From JAAFHB01 sp942493325 (GTDB lineage: Bacteria > Bacteroidota > Bacteroidia > Bacteroidales > Prolixibacteraceae), in contig OW818689.1 in NCBI GenBank assembly GCA_942493325.1, positions 3,100,001 to 3,164,000 of the forward strand: a DNA stretch of 64,000 bases, given 5' to 3'. Positions 8,810 to 17,613 of this stretch are shown here, one piece after another. The notes under the pieces are model-generated. The model ran no database searches and had not been told where the DNA came from. It was given only the letters and a program-made list of their open reading frames with translations. Numbering within the stretch: the first letter of the stretch is position 1; each line of letters starts with the position of its first letter. A program made the translations under genes and the position numbers.

Positions 8810-8926
8810 CGGCTGGCGACTGGCGACTGGCGGCTGGCGGCTGGGCGCCAATAGCCACTTGCCAATTGCCAGTAGCCGGTTGCCAATAGCCAGTAGCCAG
8901 TTGCCAGTAGCCAGTAGTCAGCCGCC
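8810..8926. repeat. Low-complexity inverted and tandem repeat between glpK and glpF
   Basis: The left part is built from short units such as GGCTGGCGACTGGCG. The right part carries the complementary kind, GCCAGTAGCCAGTTGCCA. Transcripts of either strand could fold into one long imperfect hairpin. It lies inside the glp operon, so it may act as a partial terminator or mRNA-stability element. Repeat number looks likely to vary between strains. Confidence 0.8.
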
Positions 8927-8937
8927 CCGACCGTATT

Positions 8938-10434
8938 TTAATCCGCGTCATCAGCCCAGGCTTTGGCGGCATTGACTGCCCGGTGCCACCCTTTTATCAA
9001 TGCATGGGTCTTTTCGCCTTCTATCCCAGGAGTAAAGGTGCGATCGATCTGCCACTGCTGCTTCAGATCCCTGACATCATTCCAGTAATTGACAGCAAGA
9101 CCGGCAAGATATGCGGCTCCAATCGCCGTGATTTCAGTAATTTTAGGACGTACTACCTTGACCTGTAACAAGTCGGACTGAATTTGCATGAGCTGATTAT
9201 TGATTGTTGCCCCCCCGTCGACACGTAATTCCCTGATGTTAATCCCGGAATCATTTTGCATGGCAAGCAGTACCTCCAACGTCTGATAAGCAATGCTATC
9301 GAGTGCAGCACGGGCAATGTGTGCTGACGTCGAACCTCTTGTAATCCCTACCAGTGTCCCGCGTGCATGCTGGTTCCAGTGCGGTGCACCAAGACCGGCA
9401 AATGCAGGCACGAAATAAACGCCATCACTGTCCTTTACCCTGGCCGCCAGTTTCTCGACATCGCCCGATTTTTTGATAATTCCCAGGCCGTCGCGGAGCC
9501 ACTGAACGACAGCCCCCGCGATAAAGATACTTCCTTCAAGAGCATACTGTGTTTCATTGCCGATTTGCCAGGCAATAGTTGTAAGCAGTTGATTATTTGA
9601 GGTTATCGGTTTATTCCCGATGTTCATCATCATAAAACAACCGGTACCGTAAGTATTTTTCACCATACCCGGCTCAGTGCACATCTGCCCGAACAGGGAG
9701 GCTTGCTGGTCACCCGCAATACCTGCAATGGGGATACCAATACCCGGCTGACCCACAGTTTTGCCATATACTTCGCTTGATGACCTGACCTCCGGAAGCA
9801 TATTTTTGGGAATATTGAACATTTCGAGTAATTCCTCGTCCCACTTCAGCGAATGTATATTAAACAGCATGGTTCGGGAAGCATTTGTCACATCCGTAAT
9901 GTGCAGTCCTCCCCGGGTAAGATTCCACACGAGCCATGAATCGATGGTTCCGAAAGCTAACTCTCCTGCCTCCGCAAGTTTTCTGGCCCCGTTTACATTA
10001 TCGAGTATCCACCTGATCTTGGTCGCAGAAAAGTAGGCATCAATGATCAGTCCTGTTTTTTCGAGCACCTTCCCGCTCATTCCGTCCGCCTTTAACTGGT
10101 CGCAAAACTCAGCAGTCCGCCTGTCCTGCCATACAATTGCATTGTAAACCGGCTTGCCTGTTTTTCGGTGCCAGACTACAGTGGTCTCACGCTGGTTTGT
10201 GATTCCTATGGCCGCAATATTGACAGCTTCGAGTCCCGCTTTGGTGATGGCTTCCACAGCAACGCCTGCCTGGGTTGACCATATCTCATCGGGATCATGT
10301 TCAACCCAGCCTGGCTTGGGATAGAACTGGGTAAATTCCTTTTGTGCTGAGGCTACCGGAAGACCGTTGTGGTCAAAAACGATTGCCCGGGAGCTTGTAG
10401 TCCCCTGATCAAAAGCTAAGATGTATTCCCGCAT
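8938..10434 (-). CDS. glpK: Glycerol kinase
   Basis: 498 residues, full length for the FGGY-family glycerol kinase. The N-terminus has the phosphate-binding AFDQGTTSSRAIVFD, followed by GITNQRETTVVW and VWQDRRTAEFCD. The FGGY C-terminal signature region is present (RVDGGATINNQLMQIQSDLL). It phosphorylates glycerol with ATP to sn-glycerol 3-phosphate in the cytoplasm. The start is six bases after the glpD stop, so the two genes are co-transcribed. Confidence 0.97.
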   Translation of the reverse strand: MREYILAFDQGTTSSRAIVFDHNGLPVASAQKEFTQFYPKPGWVEHDPDEIWSTQAGVAVEAITKAGLEAVNIAAIGITNQRETTVVWHRKTGKPVYNAIVWQDRRTAEFCDQLKADGMSGKVLEKTGLIIDAYFSATKIRWILDNVNGARKLAEAGELAFGTIDSWLVWNLTRGGLHITDVTNASRTMLFNIHSLKWDEELLEMFNIPKNMLPEVRSSSEVYGKTVGQPGIGIPIAGIAGDQQASLFGQMCTEPGMVKNTYGTGCFMMMNIGNKPITSNNQLLTTIAWQIGNETQYALEGSIFIAGAVVQWLRDGLGIIKKSGDVEKLAARVKDSDGVYFVPAFAGLGAPHWNQHARGTLVGITRGSTSAHIARAALDSIAYQTLEVLLAMQNDSGINIRELRVDGGATINNQLMQIQSDLLQVKVVRPKITEITAIGAAYLAGLAVNYWNDVRDLKQQWQIDRTFTPGIEGEKTHALIKGWHRAVNAAKAWADDAD

Positions 10435-10440
10435 ATCTAC

Positions 10441-12000
10441 TTATATATAGTTATTAATTAGTTGATTATATGATTCTATCTGTTCCTTCTGCCATACTGC
10501 ATCATAACCTGATTCTTCGGCCATTATCGCGGCCACAACAGGTGCAAGATCAGAGCTTGCACGTGCATTCAGGAACAGTGCACGTGTTCGTCTTGCAAGC
10601 ATGTCTTCAAGCATTACAGGCATTTCATTCCGGCAAATCCATATAAATTCCGCCCTTGTATAAGGGAATCGGGAATCGACCGGAACACCAAGTTCCGGAT
10701 TTGCATCGATCATGCTCTCAATTTCAACGAACCGGTCTCCATAAATATGAAGTGGATTTGAAAAAATCTCCGCCTTAATGTTTGCCAGTTTAAGATTAGC
10801 CGTGACGCAATGCCTGTTTTCCAGTAAACCTTTCCTGATCGCCTTATTAATGGTCTCCTCTGCCATTTTGCGATAGGTTGTCCATTTTCCGCCAATTACA
10901 GACAAGAGCCCGGAAGGCGACAACGTGATTTTATGCCGGCGGGATATTGCCCTGGTAGAGAGTGGGTTATTTGGGTTGGCAGCGAGTGGACGCAACCCGG
11001 CAAAAATTGAAAGGATATCCTCGCGCCGGGGTGGCTTTACAAGGTATTTTGCGGCGGTCTCCAAAATAAAATCGACTTCACTCGCCAGGGCAACAGGCTC
11101 GAGGCTGATAACATCAAGGGGGCGGTCTGTCGTACCCATTACAACCACTTCGTGCCATGGAATGGCAAACAGAACTCTTCCATCCGCAGTTTTGGGAATT
11201 AAAATAGCCGAATCACTCCTAAGAAACGATTTATCGAGCACAATATGTACGCCCCGGCTTGGTTTAATGGTCAGTTTTGATTCCGGATTATCCATTCTTG
11301 AAATTACGTCGGCGAATACCCCGGTTGCATTGATCACAACTTTGGACTTCAGCCCGAAATGCTCTCCTGAGATGAGATCAATGGCATCAACCCCATTAAT
11401 TTTGCCGTTCTCATCTTTCAATAATGAGGTAACTTTGAAATAATTCAGTACGATACCTCCTTTGTCAGAACAAGCCTGAGCCAGGGCCAGGGCCATGCGT
11501 GAATCATCGAATTGTCCGTCGTGATAAACGACACCCCCGATTAATCCATCAGGATTTAATAACGGTAAACGTGTTAGTGTTTTTGTCCGACCGATGAAGT
11601 AAGATTTCCCAAGACTTAACCGCCCTGCCAGCAAATCATAGAATTTTAAACCGGCAGTATATAAAAAAGCATCCCATAAGCTATAAATTGGGATAATAAA
11701 TTCCTGGTTATAAGTGATATGAGGTGCATTTTTTAGCATTAATCCCCGTTCATACAAAGCCTCCATTACGAGTAAAAGGTCGCCCTGGGCAAGATACCTT
11801 ACACCCCCGTGAACCAGCTTGGTGCTTCGCGACGAAGTTCCCTTGGCAAAATCGGATTGTTCAAGTAAAAGGGTCTTAAACCCACGTGATGCACCGTCAA
11901 GGGCAATTCCGAGTCCGGTTGCACCTCCGCCGATAACAATAATATCCCACGTAATCCCGGACAGATTTCGCAATTCGTCAATAAATATCCGGCGTATCAT
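10441..12000 (-). CDS. glpD: Aerobic-type glycerol-3-phosphate dehydrogenase (FAD)
   Basis: 519 residues. The Rossmann FAD motif is near the N-terminus (IIVIGGGATGLGIALDGASR), followed by the family stretch GTSSRSTKLVHGGVRYL. The catalytic DAO domain runs to about 370 and includes GGKWTTYRKMAEETI. A C-terminal GlpA/D_C-like helical domain follows. It oxidises sn-glycerol 3-phosphate to dihydroxyacetone phosphate at the inner membrane and passes electrons to quinone. It is first in glpD-glpK-glpF. Its promoter must lie in 12001-12173, which is AT-rich, but I could not place it. Confidence 0.96.
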   Translation of the reverse strand: MIRRIFIDELRNLSGITWDIIVIGGGATGLGIALDGASRGFKTLLLEQSDFAKGTSSRSTKLVHGGVRYLAQGDLLLVMEALYERGLMLKNAPHITYNQEFIIPIYSLWDAFLYTAGLKFYDLLAGRLSLGKSYFIGRTKTLTRLPLLNPDGLIGGVVYHDGQFDDSRMALALAQACSDKGGIVLNYFKVTSLLKDENGKINGVDAIDLISGEHFGLKSKVVINATGVFADVISRMDNPESKLTIKPSRGVHIVLDKSFLRSDSAILIPKTADGRVLFAIPWHEVVVMGTTDRPLDVISLEPVALASEVDFILETAAKYLVKPPRREDILSIFAGLRPLAANPNNPLSTRAISRRHKITLSPSGLLSVIGGKWTTYRKMAEETINKAIRKGLLENRHCVTANLKLANIKAEIFSNPLHIYGDRFVEIESMIDANPELGVPVDSRFPYTRAEFIWICRNEMPVMLEDMLARRTRALFLNARASSDLAPVVAAIMAEESGYDAVWQKEQIESYNQLINNYI

Positions 12001-12173
12001 CAGCGGTTTTGATTTAGTCGAATAATAGTACTAAGAAGTTTTTTTATAACCAAATTTTAAATGGATATAATTAGCATTATTTTTTATGCAGCACAGAAAG
12101 GGGCAAAAAATTAACCATTACAGATCTTCCGGGCTTAGGTAAGCTTTCATAAAATGAAATAAAATTGACGAGA

Positions 12174-13244
12174 CTACAACGCATTAATTAGCTCTTCAGT
12201 CAATTGTTCCACGAGCTTTTTCACTGAAATAATTTCGGTACAGCGGTATGCATTCGATCCCGCAAAAACAAACGAATTATGTAGTCTCCCTTTCGAGGCA
12301 TCGACCAGTACTTTGGCGATACAATACGGGGCCGTACGGGGATTGCATGACCTCAGACAATGATGGGGACACCTGAACGGGATGGTTTCACCCCGGGTCA
12401 CTCTCTGGGTAAATTCATTCAGAATAACCCTGCCCGGCAATCCAACCGGACTATGGACAATGGTGATATCTTCCTTTTTCGAAGTAATGTATGCTTGCTT
12501 GAAATCGTCGTGAACATCGCATTCGTTCGTGCACACAAACCGGGTAGCCATTTGAACGCCTGACGCCCCCAGCTTTAAAAACCGGGCAATATCTGCGCCA
12601 TCGAATATGCCACCGGCTGCAATAACCGGAATCGTTTCTTCGAACGTATTCTCAAGATTTACTACATCCTGTACCAGTTGCTCAAGTGTTGGCGTTTTAT
12701 CCTGGATGATATCCTCGAATGAAAATCCAAGATGACCGCCGGCCATCGGACCCTCCACGATTACTGCATCAGGAACCCTGTTGTAATTTTGCTTCCATTT
12801 ACGGTAGATGATATTTAATGCCCTGGCGGACGAAACAATCGGAATTAATTTGATTCCTGAACCCATTGTAAGTTTAGGCAAATCCAATGGAAGTCCTGAT
12901 CCGCTGATAATCAGATCAACTTTCTCCTCAACGCAAACCTTCACAAGCTCCTCGTAATTCGATAGTACCACCATCACATTAACACCGATTATACCGGTTG
13001 AAAGTGATCGTGCTCTCCTGATTTCTGACCTTAATGCCAGGTTGTTTACCTCTACAAATTTCGATGCCGTAGTATCTTCGAAGGGGCCTAATCCAACGCT
13101 GGCAATGATACCTGCACAACCTTCATTCGCGACTGCCGATGCCAGCCCCGATCCTGATACCCTGACACCCATTCCTCCCTGGATGATTGGAGGATTGATT
13201 TCCAGATCACCTATTTTTAACGTTGGCACTACTTTTATTGTCAT
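12174..13244 (-). CDS. Nitronate monooxygenase-family FMN protein
   Basis: 356 residues with a TIM-barrel FMN layout: PPIIQGGMGVRVSGSGLASA at the N-terminus, VEGPMAGGHLG mid-protein and ASGVQMATRFV as phosphate-binding stretch. These are features of the 2-nitropropane dioxygenase/nitronate monooxygenase family, which also contains the enoyl-ACP reductase FabK. The C-terminal part is Cys-rich (CPHHCLRSC, and APYC nearby), which is less usual and could bind a metal. It lies alone between the M16 peptidase and glpD and has its own probable promoter (13334-13341). Detoxification of nitronates is likely but not proven. Confidence 0.85.
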   Translation of the reverse strand: MTIKVVPTLKIGDLEINPPIIQGGMGVRVSGSGLASAVANEGCAGIIASVGLGPFEDTTASKFVEVNNLALRSEIRRARSLSTGIIGVNVMVVLSNYEELVKVCVEEKVDLIISGSGLPLDLPKLTMGSGIKLIPIVSSARALNIIYRKWKQNYNRVPDAVIVEGPMAGGHLGFSFEDIIQDKTPTLEQLVQDVVNLENTFEETIPVIAAGGIFDGADIARFLKLGASGVQMATRFVCTNECDVHDDFKQAYITSKKEDITIVHSPVGLPGRVILNEFTQRVTRGETIPFRCPHHCLRSCNPRTAPYCIAKVLVDASKGRLHNSFVFAGSNAYRCTEIISVKKLVEQLTEELINAL

Positions 13245-13333
13245 TGTTTCTTTGTTCCCGATTTCTTAGTAAGAGTAGCTATGTGGAAGCTTCATTTATA
13301 GCTATAACGACTCTCTATTTCCACACACTGGAA

Positions 13334-13341
13334 CAAAGATA
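13334..13341 (-). promoter_or_regulatory. Bacteroidota -7 box for the nitronate monooxygenase gene
   Basis: On the minus strand the sequence reads TATCTTTG, a full match to TAnnTTTG, the -7 consensus of the primary sigma factor in Bacteroidota. It is about 90 bases upstream of the ATG at 13244. A TTG lies 17 bases before it, slightly closer than usual. It sits directly downstream of the M16 gene's terminator, as expected for a separate transcription unit. Confidence 0.5.
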
Positions 13342-13362
13342 ATAATAGAATTCAATTTCAAT

Positions 13363-13398
13363 AAAAAAAAGCGGCCATTCTGACCGCCTTTTTTTTAT
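13363..13398 (-). terminator. Intrinsic terminator of the M16 peptidase gene
   Basis: Read on the minus strand: a run of A, GGCGG, an eight-base loop, CCGC, then eight T. The short GC stem is extended by A-T pairing between the flanking runs. It follows the M16 stop by about 10 bases. It marks the end of the long SusCD-led block before the nitronate monooxygenase gene. Confidence 0.8.
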
Positions 13399-13407
13399 TG
13401 AAATCTA

Positions 13408-16203
13408 TTACTGAATAAGAATTGGTTTGCCTAATCCAACTTTTTCCAGTTCATTCATTTGTGTTTTGGCATCCCCAACGACAACATAATACATCCTTTG
13501 GGGATCAATGTATTTATTTACCAGATCCAATTGCTTGTCAACTTTAAGTTCCTTTACAAATGCCTCCTCCTGCCTGATGTAATCGGATGGTAATCCGTAT
13601 GAAGTCATCGTATACAACATACCTAACAGGCTGTTTATCGTTTCGAAACGCAGCGCATTTCCTTTTATTAACGCATCCCGGGTAAAATCAATATACTCCT
13701 GTGGCATCTCCCGGCGATACTTTTCCATTTCATTTTTGAAAATAGTTACAGATTCGAGCGTTGAGTTTGTCCGGACCATGGAAGTTGCTGTAAATGTTCC
13801 ATATTTCTGTGATCCGTTGATGCCGGAGCGTGCCCCATAGGTAAAACCTTTCTGTTCCCTGAGAATAAGATTAAAGATCCCGTTAAATGAGCCACCCAGC
13901 TTGTAGTTAGCAACATAAACCGGATAAAAATCAGGATCTGATCTTTTTAAGGAAGGAGTTCCGATAGCAATTACCGATTGTTTGGCACCCGGAATATCCA
14001 CAAAGTAGATTGCCGGTTTTATTGGTGGCGCAGGTATATTCAGCCCGGGCAACACTACTTCTTTATTCTGCCAGTTACGGGCAAGGCCTTCAAAAGCAGT
14101 TTTAACTTTTACTTTATCAATATCACCCGCAACAAGCAGCTTTGCAACTGAAGGAGAAAAGTATTTATCGTAGAAATTTTTCAGGTCATCAATTGAAATC
14201 GAATTAACCGAAGTCTCCGTTCCCGTAGCTTCAATGGCCAGAATATTATTTTCACCGAATATCAGCTTATTCAGAGAGGTGGAAGCCAGATAACCGGGGT
14301 TTGCCTGATCCCGCTTTATTGTATTTATGATCCGGCTCTTAGCGAGCTCAAATTGTTCCTCATCCCACCTTGGTTCAAGAAGCATTTCCTGAACAAGGGC
14401 AATGGTCTTATCAAAATTCTTTGACAGCGTGCTTACATTGACCGAAATGTTTTCATTACCGGCAGTTATTCTTATTGATGCTCCCAGAAGTCCGATTGCT
14501 GCTTCGAGATCTTCGGGAGTTCTGTTTTTAGTCCCCTCATTCATTACGGACGCAACAAGGTTTGCAAGACCTGCCTTTGAAATATCCTCAGCCATATGTC
14601 CCCCGTCCAACACAATTGAACACTGAACAAGAGGAAGTTCCTGATGTTGAATTCCCCATACCTTCATACCGTTGCTTAGTGTATCTGTCCATACGTTTGG
14701 TATGACCACCGCGGGATCCGGTCCGCTTGCCGGCATAACCGAACGATCGAATTTAGTGGGCGTCATGACGATCGGTTCTTCTTCAACGGCCTCTGTTTTT
14801 ACCTCAGCGGCTTTTGTTACATCTTCTTCTATGATTCCGGCATTTACAGATCCTGCTGAAATTAAATCAACCCTCCCTTTGGGAACAAAGCTTGTTTCGA
14901 TAAAATTTTTCCCCTTAATGTATTTCGCATAGACATTCTTTATATCCTTCATGGTGACGGTCTGAAACCCTTCAAAATCTTTTTTGTAATATTCAGGATC
15001 ACCGGTAAAGATTGTGTATTCGGCAAGCTGAAATCCCTTTCCAAGCACACTTGAAAAAGAGTTGTAGAATTGAGTTTCATATTTGGCTTTAATGCCTACC
15101 AGGTCATCTTCAGAAAATCCCTCTTTTTCAAACTTATCGAGTGCTTCAAAAATTGCGATCTCCACGTCGGTCAGATTTACATCGGGATTAGCACTCACTG
15201 AAATTCTGAAACTTCCGGCCAGCTCCTGCGATTGATTACGTGCCATAACACGCGAAGTCAGTTTTTTCTCCTTGACAAGTATCTCATACAAAGGGGCTTT
15301 TTTTGTATTGGAAAGCAATTCACCCAGGAAAATCAACGCGTAAGAATCTCCTGTGAATTGTTCCACTGTAGGGAAAACCATTGTCAGCTGAGGAGTTTTT
15401 GCAAAATTATCTTCGTGGTACAACTTAACTACTGAAGGACGTGTTACAGGCATTGCAGCCCTTTTTTCGACCGGCGTTCCCCCGGGAAACTCTCCAAAAT
15501 ATTTCTCCACCAGGGCTTTTACCTCCTCCTTATTGATATCCCCCGAAATTACCAGTGTGGCATTACCGGGAGTATAGAATTTGCCATGAAATGCTTTAAC
15601 ATCTTCAATTGTGGCATTTGTAAGATCTTCCATTTCCCCGATCACCGTCCAGCTATAGGGGTGTTGTGCCGGGTACAGATTTTTCGCGATCAGGCCTGAA
15701 TTGAATCCGTAGGCCGCGTTATCCACACTCTGGCGTTTTTCATTCTGAACGACATTCTGCTGATTGGTCAATGCTGATTTTGTCACAGTATTGCTTAGGT
15801 ATCCCATCCTGTCGGATTCCATCCACATCGCCATTTCGAGTGCATTTTTCGGAACAACCTCATAATAGTTGGTTACATCGGCGCTTGTACTGCCATTCAA
15901 AGTTCCTCCGGCGCCCTGGATGTTTTTAAACAACTGATCCTCACCCACATGTTCTGATTTCTGAAACATCATGTGTTCAAAAAGATGGGCAAAACCGGTC
16001 TTCCCGGGAACTTCGCGGCTCGACCCGACATGATAATACACCGCAAGGGCCGCAATCGGATCTGATTTGTCTTCGTTAAGAACAACAGTTAAACCATTGT
16101 TCAATTTGTACTTCTCAATCGGGATAGAAAACCCGGCCTCTTCCTTCCGGGAATTACACGCTAAAAAGGAAACGATCATAAGGATAAGACATGTTTTTTT
16201 CAT
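13408..16203 (-). CDS. M16-family zinc metallopeptidase lipoprotein (double M16 domain)
   Basis: 931 residues. A lipoprotein signal peptide ends with the lipobox FLAC. The first M16 half (about 30-250, with its C-domain to 470) holds the inverted zinc motif HLFEH (His73, Glu76, His77). The second half (about 500-930) has no HxxEH and should be the inactive clamshell partner, as usual in two-domain bacterial pitrilysin-like proteases. A linker rich in Glu/Val (about 465-485) joins the halves. Anchored in the periplasm or at the outer membrane, it would degrade short peptides. It lies 116 bases downstream of a ceramidase-like gene, so it may belong to the same long transcript, and is closed by the terminator at 13363-13398. 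Confidence 0.93.
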   Translation of the reverse strand: MKKTCLILMIVSFLACNSRKEEAGFSIPIEKYKLNNGLTVVLNEDKSDPIAALAVYYHVGSSREVPGKTGFAHLFEHMMFQKSEHVGEDQLFKNIQGAGGTLNGSTSADVTNYYEVVPKNALEMAMWMESDRMGYLSNTVTKSALTNQQNVVQNEKRQSVDNAAYGFNSGLIAKNLYPAQHPYSWTVIGEMEDLTNATIEDVKAFHGKFYTPGNATLVISGDINKEEVKALVEKYFGEFPGGTPVEKRAAMPVTRPSVVKLYHEDNFAKTPQLTMVFPTVEQFTGDSYALIFLGELLSNTKKAPLYEILVKEKKLTSRVMARNQSQELAGSFRISVSANPDVNLTDVEIAIFEALDKFEKEGFSEDDLVGIKAKYETQFYNSFSSVLGKGFQLAEYTIFTGDPEYYKKDFEGFQTVTMKDIKNVYAKYIKGKNFIETSFVPKGRVDLISAGSVNAGIIEEDVTKAAEVKTEAVEEEPIVMTPTKFDRSVMPASGPDPAVVIPNVWTDTLSNGMKVWGIQHQELPLVQCSIVLDGGHMAEDISKAGLANLVASVMNEGTKNRTPEDLEAAIGLLGASIRITAGNENISVNVSTLSKNFDKTIALVQEMLLEPRWDEEQFELAKSRIINTIKRDQANPGYLASTSLNKLIFGENNILAIEATGTETSVNSISIDDLKNFYDKYFSPSVAKLLVAGDIDKVKVKTAFEGLARNWQNKEVVLPGLNIPAPPIKPAIYFVDIPGAKQSVIAIGTPSLKRSDPDFYPVYVANYKLGGSFNGIFNLILREQKGFTYGARSGINGSQKYGTFTATSMVRTNSTLESVTIFKNEMEKYRREMPQEYIDFTRDALIKGNALRFETINSLLGMLYTMTSYGLPSDYIRQEEAFVKELKVDKQLDLVNKYIDPQRMYYVVVGDAKTQMNELEKVGLGKPILIQ

Positions 16204-16319
16204 GGTTAATGATTTAAGGTAGAATAATAAAAATAATATATTTAAGGTTTTGAAATTAAGTAATTTTTTCCTTCGGAAGCATTAATACTTCTGTAAATCA
16301 ATATTTTGTTGAGCATTTA

Positions 16320-17591
16320 TCACTTCGCAGCCGCAGGATGATCATTCATCAGCTTTAGAGCCTCTTCTACAAAAATTGAACCTGTCATTTCACCCAGTGA
16401 AGTACGGCTGATATAGTCATAACGCGCGAAACTATCATAATCCTCCTTCGTCAGTATATAACCAAAAGCATCGTTGGTCAGTCCAAACAGAAAAGGCTGG
16501 TCGCTCTTCATCTTTCTTTTAAGGTAGAAACCGATATTGGGCAAAGCCTCACCCGGAATGGTTATCACCTGAGCTTTTCCAATATTAACAAGACAAATGC
16601 GTATTGAGACAGTAGAAAAATCATCGTCTTTTTTGCCCGGGTCAGCAAGGGGAGAATGCTTAAAGACATACCGCATCAATTCGGAACTAACCGGAAACCC
16701 GATTACTTTTGAAGTGCAGTAAATTTCAGGATTTTCCTGGACAGGAGCAGATTCAATAATTCTTAACGCCTCATCTGCCAGCAGATTACCAATCCTTAAA
16801 CATTCATTCCAGTCGTTGGCCTCCTTGCCATTTTCACGCCGTGTATCGGCTGTAACCATGCCGCCCTGCGCTCCATTCATAAAGATGGCCATACCTCCGG
16901 TTTTTGATTCGATCCGCTCGTAAAGGGGACCGCACAGATCGGGACTCACTAATTTGCGGTCCGGACCAAGTACTTCAGGATGAATAGCGTAATTGACAAG
17001 TGTGGCAATTGGTTTGCCTCCGGTGTTTCCCGATGTAGCTATAGCCTGGATCACTCCGCAACGCGGATCATATAATTTTTCAGCATAATAGTTGTAAGCG
17101 ATCTTTCCTTTTGCTTCCCCGACGGCGGTTCTGAGAACAGCAGGTTCGAGCCTTGAAGCCGCTTCGTTGACAGCCCCGGCAATTTGGGTTACACACCAAT
17201 CCAGGTATTTTAAGTCTGCACCTGTTTTTCCCTGTCCATCCGTAAAACCATAGGCATCGGGAGCGCTGTGGGTATGAGTTGCACCTATGAGAACGTTTTC
17301 AGGTTTTATTCCTTTGATCAGCTTACGCGAACGATCACCAAGCCAGGCGGGCCAACCAAGATTATCGACGCTTACAATTGCAATCCTGATTTCACCCTTT
17401 TCGAACACCAATGCACGGACAAACAGATCACCTTTTTTACCTGTTGGCATTACAGGTGTTCCCATTCCGCCGGAAATTGGAATTAAATTCACGGGTGTGA
17501 TTATCCGGCTGGAGGCACCGGCCCTGAACGACTGAGCGTTAATGTTTATACTGAAGAAAAAAAGATAAAAACAGAGGATTGATATTTTCAT
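16320..17591 (-). CDS. Neutral/alkaline ceramidase-family hydrolase, secreted
   Basis: 423 residues from the ATG at 17591. An upstream in-frame ATG at 17624 would overlap the previous gene and put 11 residues before the signal peptide, so 17591 is preferred. The signal peptide ends FFSININAQ. The N-terminal neutral ceramidase domain shows the family's zinc-site landmarks: ATHTHSAPDAYG, NYAIHPEVLG, TIPGEALPNIG and FGYILTKEDY. Classical neutral ceramidases hydrolyse the N-acyl bond of ceramide. At 423 residues this protein lacks the C-terminal immunoglobulin-like domain of the Pseudomonas enzyme, so its substrate may differ. It is 22 bases downstream of the PHP gene, in one operon with another ceramidase-like gene. 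Confidence 0.8.
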   Translation of the reverse strand: MKISILCFYLFFFSININAQSFRAGASSRIITPVNLIPISGGMGTPVMPTGKKGDLFVRALVFEKGEIRIAIVSVDNLGWPAWLGDRSRKLIKGIKPENVLIGATHTHSAPDAYGFTDGQGKTGADLKYLDWCVTQIAGAVNEAASRLEPAVLRTAVGEAKGKIAYNYYAEKLYDPRCGVIQAIATSGNTGGKPIATLVNYAIHPEVLGPDRKLVSPDLCGPLYERIESKTGGMAIFMNGAQGGMVTADTRRENGKEANDWNECLRIGNLLADEALRIIESAPVQENPEIYCTSKVIGFPVSSELMRYVFKHSPLADPGKKDDDFSTVSIRICLVNIGKAQVITIPGEALPNIGFYLKRKMKSDQPFLFGLTNDAFGYILTKEDYDSFARYDYISRTSLGEMTGSIFVEEALKLMNDHPAAAK

Positions 17592-17613
17592 ACTCTCATG
17601 ATTTAACTCAAAA

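Noticed and set aside
8810..8926. Possible CRISPR array
   Set aside because: Units are very short, irregular and contiguous without unique spacers of 30-40 bases, and no cas genes are in the window.
10925..11443. 172-codon open frame opposite glpD
   Set aside because: An antisense shadow of a conserved gene; no family features and Ser/Arg/Thr-rich composition typical of antisense frames.
12001..12173. Promoter of the glp operon
   Set aside because: The region is AT-rich, but the best -7 candidate (TAAAATTTG on the minus strand) has one base too many, so no box was called.
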